Made by a program: the position numbers and the translations under genes
Source of the DNA: an uncultured Clostridia bacterium
GTDB lineage: Bacteria; Bacillota; Clostridia; Christensenellales; CAG-917
Length of the DNA: 11,010 nt
Assembly (NCBI GenBank): GCA_947174215.1
Contig: CAMWIB010000024.1
Location: 1-11,010 of the forward strand
Direction: 5' to 3'
Notes under the pieces: model-generated
Database searches by the model: none
What the model saw: only the letters and a program-made list of their open reading frames with translations
Told to the model about the DNA's origin: nothing
Part shown: positions 5,494 through 11,010 of the stretch, one piece after another
Numbering within the stretch: the stretch's first letter is position 1
Layout of the letters: every line of letters begins with the position of its first letter

Positions 5494-6762
5494 TTATTGC
5501 TCTGCGCTGTCACTCTCGGCAACGACGCTTTCCGTAGCTTGCTCGTCTACTCCGCTATCTGCCTGCGACGGAAACTCCATTTCATTGTCAATATTTACAG
5601 CGTTAAATGAGTTTTCATGCGTTTCCGCACTGTCAAGCGTATGCTCTTCGCCATCGTTTACATCGCCGTCAACCTCGGTATTTGCGTTATCCGTTGCCTT
5701 GACCTTTTGAAGCTTGGGGAACAGCGCAAAGAAGTGGCTACCCTTGCAGATGAAGATTTCCCACGCGATTATGACGCATACGAACGACAGCGTGCCGCCG
5801 AACGTGACGTCGCTCATATAGTGCGCGCCAACCATAATTCTGCTTATAGCAACGAGCATCGTGTATACGACAGGCACAGCCCAGCAAGCAATCGTAGCAC
5901 CAAGCTTTTCCTTTTTGCCGTTATAGCCAAACAGCGTAGGAATCATTATAAGCGCGTACATCGTACCCGCCGAACAGGTGTGACCTGACGGGAATGACTT
6001 GAATGCGTCCGTCACGCCGTACGTCTTTTCAAAACTTTCAAGCACACCCTGCGCAGGCTGTCCGTTTGAAACGTACCACGCGGTAAAGCCCTTTACTCCG
6101 CTCGTGCTATCGTTGATAAGCTGTTGACCCAAATCGGAGTTGATTGCTCTGAATCTCATTCTACCGACAGGATTCTTGATTATCATAATGAGAACGTTTG
6201 CAAGCGCAACTGCCGCGGCCGTCGCAAGCGAGAAAATGAGAAGCTTTTTGAGTACGTCCTTGTTGAAGTGCATCGTAGCAAGTATTGCAAGCGCACCCAT
6301 AACGAGCGCGAACACCGCTTCAACGCCGTACACTGCCATACTGTGTTCAAACTTATCTACGGCTTCCAGATTGCCTGCGATATCGCCCGTCCTTGCAAGC
6401 GTATGCTCGAAGATATAGCCTGCGCTATCCTTAATCGCTATCCAGCACGCCACGACTACGCCGATAGCGCACACGACCGCACAGATGATATTATACGGCT
6501 TCTTGTTCCAGAGTTTGAGGCAACTCCAAAACAGCACGCACAGTATAAACGCTATCATCAGATAGATTGGGATACAACCCACGCTTTCAAGCATAACGCC
6601 GAAGAAATCATGAGCGAAGTATTCGCCATTTTCCAATACGCCTTTTGTGAGAAGCTGGCTTATCTTAAAATCGCAAAACGAAGCGATGAGGATAAGCGTG
6701 ACGAATATCACCACGAAGAGCGCGATTGATATTATTGTTTTTGCTTTGAGATTGAGCTTCAT
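5494..6762 (-). CDS. PAP2-superfamily membrane phosphatase with acidic C-terminal tail
   Basis: The 422-residue product is an integral membrane protein of the PAP2 (type 2 phosphatidic acid phosphatase) superfamily, whose members remove phosphate from lipid substrates such as phosphatidate or undecaprenyl pyrophosphate. The three signature motifs are present: K196-x6-R203 (followed by Phe instead of the usual Pro), PSGH (258-261) and SR-x5-H-x3-D (S307, R308, H314, D318), so the catalytic histidines and lysine are retained. Several hydrophobic spans are clear (about 10-30, 60-85, 90-112, 140-165, 172-195, 283-305, 320-340). Residues 352-422 form a hydrophilic Asp/Glu-rich tail that lies outside the usual domain. 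The start at ATG 6762 is backed by GGGGAG four bases upstream. Exact substrate cannot be read from the sequence. Confidence 0.9.
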   Translation of the reverse strand: MKLNLKAKTIISIALFVVIFVTLILIASFCDFKISQLLTKGVLENGEYFAHDFFGVMLESVGCIPIYLMIAFILCVLFWSCLKLWNKKPYNIICAVVCAIGVVVACWIAIKDSAGYIFEHTLARTGDIAGNLEAVDKFEHSMAVYGVEAVFALVMGALAILATMHFNKDVLKKLLIFSLATAAAVALANVLIMIIKNPVGRMRFRAINSDLGQQLINDSTSGVKGFTAWYVSNGQPAQGVLESFEKTYGVTDAFKSFPSGHTCSAGTMYALIMIPTLFGYNGKKEKLGATIACWAVPVVYTMLVAISRIMVGAHYMSDVTFGGTLSFVCVIIAWEIFICKGSHFFALFPKLQKVKATDNANTEVDGDVNDGEEHTLDSAETHENSFNAVNIDNEMEFPSQADSGVDEQATESVVAESDSAEQ

Positions 6763-6792
6763 AAAACTCCCCTTTTAATTACTAATATGGTA

Positions 6793-6821
6793 ATATTAAC
6801 ATAAATTATCCGCTATTTCAA
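6793..6821 (-). promoter_or_regulatory. Predicted promoter of the PAP2 gene
   Basis: On the minus strand TTGAAA (6816-6821) and TAATAT (6793-6798) are separated by 17 bases, with about 30 bases to the ATG. The -35 matches consensus at five of six positions. Confidence 0.5.
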
Positions 6822-6843
6822 GCCCTCAGCCGCAAAGAAAAGT

Positions 6844-6940
6844 ACAAATTGTGCGATTGAAAGCCATCATTCAAAGAATAGTTCAACTATGCGATTGGAT
6901 ATCATACAGTAATCAATAATAACAAATTGCGCGATTGCAA
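6844..6940. repeat. Three spaced GCGATTG motifs upstream of the small-RNA promoter
   Basis: ACAAATTGTGCGATTGAAA (6844-6862) and ACAAATTGCGCGATTGCAA (6922-6940) agree at 17 of 19 positions. A weaker copy sharing TGCGATTG lies between them at 6882-6900. The GCGATTG cores start at 6853, 6891 and 6931, 38 and 40 bases apart, on the same face of the DNA. They sit between the divergent PAP2 and small-RNA promoters and end 11 bases before the small-RNA -35 box, which fits regulator binding sites. Confidence 0.5.
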
Positions 6941-6951
6941 AAATTTGGGTA

Positions 6952-6980
6952 TTGTAATTTGGCGTGTAAGCGGCTATACT
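6952..6980 (+). promoter_or_regulatory. Promoter of the 6S-like RNA
   Basis: TTGTAA (6952-6957) and TATACT (6975-6980) are exactly 17 bases apart, predicting a transcript start near 6987 just before the closing stem of the RNA. Confidence 0.65.
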
Positions 6981-6986
6981 ATAAAT

Positions 6987-7180
6987 AGCAAATCCTGCTA
7001 TGTACGTGATGGCGCTTTGTTTTGAACCACAAATTTTATAAGGGATTGCGGGTCCGAATATATGCGGAGATGTCAGGCCTCATTATATCAGTGGAAGACA
7101 GATACTGCACGGCAGCATTAACCCACCCTGCTATACCGCGGGTTTATAAAATGGCGTCACACGGCGGTGCGGGATACGCA
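6987..7180 (+). ncRNA. ssrS: Probable 6S RNA (RNA polymerase regulator)
   Basis: There is no open frame here, but a promoter at the left and a perfect terminator at the right bound a transcript of about 190 bases, the usual size of 6S RNA. The ends form a closing stem: ATCCTGC (6992-6998) with GCGGGAT (7169-7175), then GTGATG with CGTCAC. The segments GTACGTGAT, TTTTGAACCACAA and AAGGGATTGCGG resemble what I recall of Firmicutes 6S RNA. Further in, ATTTTATAA pairs with TTATAAAAT. 6S RNA binds the housekeeping RNA polymerase by mimicking an open promoter and lowers transcription in stationary phase. The family call rests on remembered motifs and overall fold, and the central bubble is not fully resolved by hand. 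A different structured small RNA is the alternative. Confidence 0.72.
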
Positions 7181-7189
7181 CGAAAATGA

Positions 7190-7222
7190 ACGACCACCCA
7201 ATAATGGGTGGTCGTCTTTTTT
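7190..7222 (+). terminator. Intrinsic terminator of the 6S-like RNA
   Basis: ACGACCACCCA (7190-7200) and TGGGTGGTCGT (7205-7215) make a perfect 11-bp stem with an ATAA loop, followed by CTTTTTT. It also lies 33 bases past the stop codon of the convergent surface-protein gene, and on that strand a shorter T-run follows, so it may serve both. Confidence 0.9.
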
Positions 7223-7254
7223 GATTTGAGTTTGCAATCTGTTGTTTAACTCTA

Positions 7255-10200
7255 TTATTTCTTCGTTTCCGTTTGAGTTACAACAACGTTTACATCTCCA
7301 TAGTTCGTGATAGTCGTAGTGGTAATTTTGCTTGACGTTTCCGTAGTAAACGTAACCGTACAACTATAACGTTGCTCTCCGCTGAACTCTTCTTCATTAT
7401 ACAAAACGTACTCTTCACCGACTTTGACATATGCACCGTTATCACTCTCGGTAAAGGCACAATTATCTGCGGTAATCGCACCGCCAGCCACAAAGTTTGG
7501 ATACGATGCGTCATTTATAACGGCAGCGTACTCAGTGCCATTCTCCACGAGAGTATAAACTTTTGCCACTACGGTCTTGTTGCTTGCGTTTGTATAGGTT
7601 GCCGTTGCGATTCTGTCATAATAATCAGCAACTTGCATACTGAAAGTATACTTTCCGTCGGATATTGAAACGGTAATGTCAACGGTAATGCCTGTTTTAA
7701 CACCTGATATCCACTCCCAGTCCGTTGCTGTTGCCTGTACCGTCGCGCCGTCAACAAATTGAGATGTAGGAATTGCGGTATATTCTGAACTGCTATATCC
7801 AATCTTTATCAACGCAAAATCTTCCGTAAGATATACCGATGCTGTAATCTGTTTCTCTTTTGCAGTGCCATTAGCCTGAATGAATGCACCGTAAACCGAA
7901 GCGGACGCGTTAAGACCGTATGAACCTATTTTGATAAACGGTGACTTGCTTATGAGTGTCAAAGAAGTCGTGCTGTATGAAGCGGCTAATACCGTCAAAC
8001 CATATCCGTCATCAAAATTCAGCGAACCCCAAGTATTTGCATTGGGATACTGTTCTCTCACAGTAGTCTTAATTTGATTGGTTTCCGAATCGTACTCATA
8101 CGTACCTTGATAGAAGTAACTGCTGTAACGGTAAATCGAGTGTCCTTCGCCGTCAAAATACAAGCCTTTTGCGGTGGTATCCGCAACGTACCAGACTCCT
8201 GCTTCGGGAGCGGTAGGATATGCAAAGGTCATATCGTCGGTATCGAGAAGCGCAATATGCGCGTCCTCACCAACAAGCACGAGTATGTTTGTCGTATCGC
8301 CGAAGAAGCTATACGTACCCTTGACAGCCTCATCATCACCGATTGTCAGCGTAGCGCCCGCAAAGCCGTCAAGCTCAATAGTATCGCCGTTCTCATTTGT
8401 GAACGTACCCGCAATGCCTCTTGACTCGACGTTAAACTGTACGTACACCTCTTCGTTATCTCCGAGAGTGATTCTTCCTGCGAAGATATACTCGTCGCTT
8501 ACTCTCGTATAGGTGATATATTGGAAGTTCTCGCCGTTTACGTAATCGAAGTACAGCGTAACGCTACTGCTACCGAAGAAGTAACCGTATTCGTAAACCT
8601 CACCGCCATAAGTGAATTTAAGCGTACCGTAGAAGTTGCCGTCATTCGTCTTAAACGGTTTTCCGTCAAGTTCGAGCTTCATATCGTTTTTAAGGTCGTA
8701 ATAGACGCCAGCTTCCTCGCCGACGGATTTTTCAAGTTCGTTACCGTCAAACGTAACCTTATTCGTTGCGCTGTCGAACGTTGCGGCCAAGCCGCTTGAA
8801 AGGTTTATCGTATTTTCATCCATCTCATACGTACCGTCATCGATAGAACCGTCTGCCGCGAACAATGCGTACCTACCAAAGCCGTCCAGATAAAGCAAAT
8901 CACCGTCAAGCGAGCCGTGCGCGCCGCCCTCTTCGCCGCGGGCAACGAACTTGCCCTCGGAGTTGAATCTGCCGTAAACGACGAACGTCAGCAAATCATC
9001 CTCTTCCGTAGCGCCGTAAGTCACCGTAATCTTTTTGAGTGATTTATCCGCGTCAACGGTTCCGCCGTAGCCGATTGCGTCTTGGAAGTAGACGAACGAC
9101 GTTCCCTCATAATCGCTATCCTCGTCGAACACGATGATAGCATAGCCGCTGTACTGCGTAGTACCCGACATAATCAGCGTGCCGAACGGCAACTCGTATT
9201 CATAGCCCAAGGTATAGCCAAGCGTGGTTTTGAGCGTATTGAACAAGCCGCCCGCACCCGCGTAATATGCAATTTCGCTTTCGACAGGAACCAAATCAAT
9301 TCCTACGAGAGTCGCGTTGAAAGCCTCCAACCAAGGTGCCATATCCTCTTCACTGCTGTAAGAGTATTTGGTATAAATGTAAGAGTATTCTTCGTCCTCG
9401 GTGAATTCGTTGAACATAAAGGTCGGCACAAAATAGCTACCCGTTTTCAATTCATAGATATTGCAGAATGCCGCAGTACCAATTTCGGGCGCTTCATCAC
9501 CCGCGAAAATCGCTTCAAGGAGATAATATTGATTGAGGAATGCGCCTGCACCGATATATTGCAAATTCTCGCCAAAACGCACGCTCATAAGTCCGCCGTT
9601 GACAAACGCTTCGTCACCAATCGTCGTTACGCTATCACCAAGCACCAAGAACGCAATGTACTCGTTATCCTGTACCGCGCCCGAAGCAATCTCCGTCACG
9701 TCGCTCGGTACGATATACGCAAACGCCGTGCCTTGATAGTCATACAAAACGCCGTCGAAAATGGTTTCGCCGTTTGCATTCATATTAAGCTTTGAAACTT
9801 GTTTCGCTTTGTTATCAAAGATAAACGTATCTCTCAAATCATCTTCGTTTGCGAGGTAGAAGTGCGTATCGTCGTATATACGCGCAATCTCCGTCGAGCT
9901 GTCCTCAAAGTCAAACAATGCCGCGTAAAGACCGAAGCCTCTGTAAACAATCTTCTGTTCGTTCTTCAAGCCATATTCGCCTACAATTGCAAGACTATCG
10001 GCAATTTCCTCTGCGGTAGCCTGAATATAGAATGAATTTGCTTTTGTGGAAATTCCCAAAACCTCCGACACCGCGCTTTCGAAAACGTCGGATGAGGCGT
10101 CTTTAATGAGAGCTTCCCAAGCCTCGCTTGAAGCAATGATGTTTATTTCGCTATTTGCAGTGCCGTTTCCAAATACACTTGAACCAAGCTCGGGGAACGC

Positions 10201-10935
10201 ACCCGCAAAATCAATCTCAACCAACTTTTTGCTATTGAAAGCGCCGTCGCCTATGCTCTCAACGCTTGCAGGTATTATGAAAATGGGAGCTTCCGTATTT
10301 GCAAACGCATTGCTGCCTATCGCCTTCGTAGAGCCGAAATTCACAATCTTAACTGCGCTGTTCTGGAATGCGCCGCTACCTATCACTCCGCCGAACGCGC
10401 TCATATCAACCTTTTCGACGTACGCGTTGTTTGCAAACGCGCTCGCGCTTATCTCAGTAACGTTCGCCCCAATCACGACTTCGTTCGTAAGCAACCATTG
10501 CATACTTTGAAGCACTGTGATTGCAACTCCTTCAAACTGTGACGGTATCTCGAATTTGTCGGGATAATCGTAGCCTTGAATTGCAGATACAGCCCACGTG
10601 CCGTCATCGAGAAGCTTGTACGTCAAGCCGTTTTCCTGTATAGCACGCTCCACCCACTTTGCCTTTACGGTCTTATTCTCCGTAAAGCTCCAATTTGCAA
10701 GCGACGCACCCGCGCTGTTCGTAAGCACAGTGCCGTCTTCAAGCATCCAACCGTCGAAGTCGTTGTGCGCTTTCTCCGCTACGCCAAGCGAATAGCTCGC
10801 GCCGTACTTAACTTCTTTCTCCGTAACAGCAAGTGCGTTACCGCCGTTTACGTCAAGCGTTACTTTGTAGGTTTTCGCCGTCCACTTCGCCGTGAGCGTA
10901 ACGTCAGAGGTAATCGGAGTATTATAATCAAATAG
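7255..10935 (-). CDS. Large repeat-rich surface protein: Listeria-Bacteroides repeats, BspA-like LRR and beta modules; N terminus missing
   Basis: The frame is open from the TAA at 7255 to the end of reliable sequence near 10935, giving 1,226 visible residues. The first 17 (FDYNTPITSDVTLTAKW) end one Listeria-Bacteroides repeat (Flg_new) and the next 65 or so form a complete one with VNGGN, FDGWMLEDG and a closing VKAKW. Two blocks of BspA-like leucine-rich repeats follow (about residues 100-270 and 400-490), with recurring units such as VTEISASAFANN, VESIGDGAFN and VTTIGDEAF. The remaining C-terminal half is beta-rich and acidic with recurring LDG...GTY modules. The signal peptide would lie outside the window, and no LPxTG motif, membrane anchor or SLH domain occurs at the C terminus (it ends VVVTQTETKK). 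Proteins of this make-up are secreted or surface adhesins. Binding partner unknown. The internal Met at 10746 is not the start. Confidence 0.88.
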   Translation of the reverse strand, partial: LFDYNTPITSDVTLTAKWTAKTYKVTLDVNGGNALAVTEKEVKYGASYSLGVAEKAHNDFDGWMLEDGTVLTNSAGASLANWSFTENKTVKAKWVERAIQENGLTYKLLDDGTWAVSAIQGYDYPDKFEIPSQFEGVAITVLQSMQWLLTNEVVIGANVTEISASAFANNAYVEKVDMSAFGGVIGSGAFQNSAVKIVNFGSTKAIGSNAFANTEAPIFIIPASVESIGDGAFNSKKLVEIDFAGAFPELGSSVFGNGTANSEINIIASSEAWEALIKDASSDVFESAVSEVLGISTKANSFYIQATAEEIADSLAIVGEYGLKNEQKIVYRGFGLYAALFDFEDSSTEIARIYDDTHFYLANEDDLRDTFIFDNKAKQVSKLNMNANGETIFDGVLYDYQGTAFAYIVPSDVTEIASGAVQDNEYIAFLVLGDSVTTIGDEAFVNGGLMSVRFGENLQYIGAGAFLNQYYLLEAIFAGDEAPEIGTAAFCNIYELKTGSYFVPTFMFNEFTEDEEYSYIYTKYSYSSEEDMAPWLEAFNATLVGIDLVPVESEIAYYAGAGGLFNTLKTTLGYTLGYEYELPFGTLIMSGTTQYSGYAIIVFDEDSDYEGTSFVYFQDAIGYGGTVDADKSLKKITVTYGATEEDDLLTFVVYGRFNSEGKFVARGEEGGAHGSLDGDLLYLDGFGRYALFAADGSIDDGTYEMDENTINLSSGLAATFDSATNKVTFDGNELEKSVGEEAGVYYDLKNDMKLELDGKPFKTNDGNFYGTLKFTYGGEVYEYGYFFGSSSVTLYFDYVNGENFQYITYTRVSDEYIFAGRITLGDNEEVYVQFNVESRGIAGTFTNENGDTIELDGFAGATLTIGDDEAVKGTYSFFGDTTNILVLVGEDAHIALLDTDDMTFAYPTAPEAGVWYVADTTAKGLYFDGEGHSIYRYSSYFYQGTYEYDSETNQIKTTVREQYPNANTWGSLNFDDGYGLTVLAASYSTTSLTLISKSPFIKIGSYGLNASASVYGAFIQANGTAKEKQITASVYLTEDFALIKIGYSSSEYTAIPTSQFVDGATVQATATDWEWISGVKTGITVDITVSISDGKYTFSMQVADYYDRIATATYTNASNKTVVAKVYTLVENGTEYAAVINDASYPNFVAGGAITADNCAFTESDNGAYVKVGEEYVLYNEEEFSGEQRYSCTVTFTTETSSKITTTTITNYGDVNVVVTQTETKK

Positions 10936-11010
10936 GGGCGGCCGGGGGGGGGCGGGGCGGGGGGGGGGGGTGCGCGTGGGGGGGGGGGGTGGGGGGTGGG
11001 GGCGGGGGGG
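10936..11010. other. Poly-G artefact at contig end
   Basis: From about 10936 the sequence changes abruptly from coding DNA to nearly pure G with scattered C and T. The surface-protein frame is normal up to this point. Such G runs are produced by two-colour Illumina chemistry when signal is lost, so this stretch should be trimmed and not interpreted. Confidence 0.9.

Noticed and set aside
6124..6729. 201-codon open frame on the plus strand
   Set aside because: It is antisense to the PAP2 gene, rich in Arg, His and Cys as expected for a shadow frame, and shows no domain.
6844..6940. CRISPR array
   Set aside because: Only three short, unequal motifs are present with a shared core of 7 bases, and no cas genes occur.
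9082..9795. 237-codon open frame on the plus strand
   Set aside because: It lies wholly opposite the large surface-protein gene, has an Arg/Val-rich composition typical of antisense translation and no ribosome site.
10936..11010. G-quadruplex or proline-rich coding tract
   Set aside because: The composition and sudden onset at the contig end point to sequencing artefact, not genomic DNA.

Overview
The window looks like chromosomal sequence from a Gram-positive bacterium of the Bacillota (Firmicutes), probably an uncultured Clostridia-type organism. The reasons are purine-rich Shine-Dalgarno sites (AGGAG, GGGGAG), A+T-rich intergenic DNA, a large serine recombinase of clostridial type, a Firmicutes-like 6S RNA and a surface protein built from Listeria-Bacteroides and BspA-type repeats. 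This placement is inferred from gene families only. The last 75 bases or so are a poly-G sequencing artefact, so the right edge is a contig end and not biology.

Left part (1-4560) resembles an integrated mobile element. A minus-strand gene cut by the window start encodes two XRE helix-turn-helix domains, one membrane segment, an acidic proline-rich linker and an extracellular M23 (LytM) domain. About 800 bases without an intact gene follow, holding two large asymmetric hairpins and the degraded end of an old minus-strand gene. On the plus strand come a 49-residue small ORF, a 150-base element that can fold into a long imperfect hairpin, and a 500-residue large serine recombinase that has an intrinsic terminator inside its last codons. 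A convergent 182-residue gene with HEPN-like features closes this part.

Middle part (4620-6830) is ordinary chromosome: tRNA-Leu(CAA) with its own promoter, encoded CCA and strong terminator, a DUF4279 protein, and a PAP2-superfamily membrane phosphatase with an acidic tail. All are on the minus strand, and each has a predicted promoter of its own, so they do not form an operon.

Right part (6840-10935): a divergent plus-strand small RNA, most likely 6S RNA, with a clear promoter and terminator and three related motifs upstream of the promoter. It is followed by a very large minus-strand secreted or surface protein lacking its N terminus, with Listeria-Bacteroides (Flg_new) repeats, BspA-like leucine-rich repeats and several beta-rich modules. 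No gene-level interaction between the left and right parts is evident. The most unusual items are the HTH-membrane-M23 fusion and the small ORF plus structured element in front of the recombinase.
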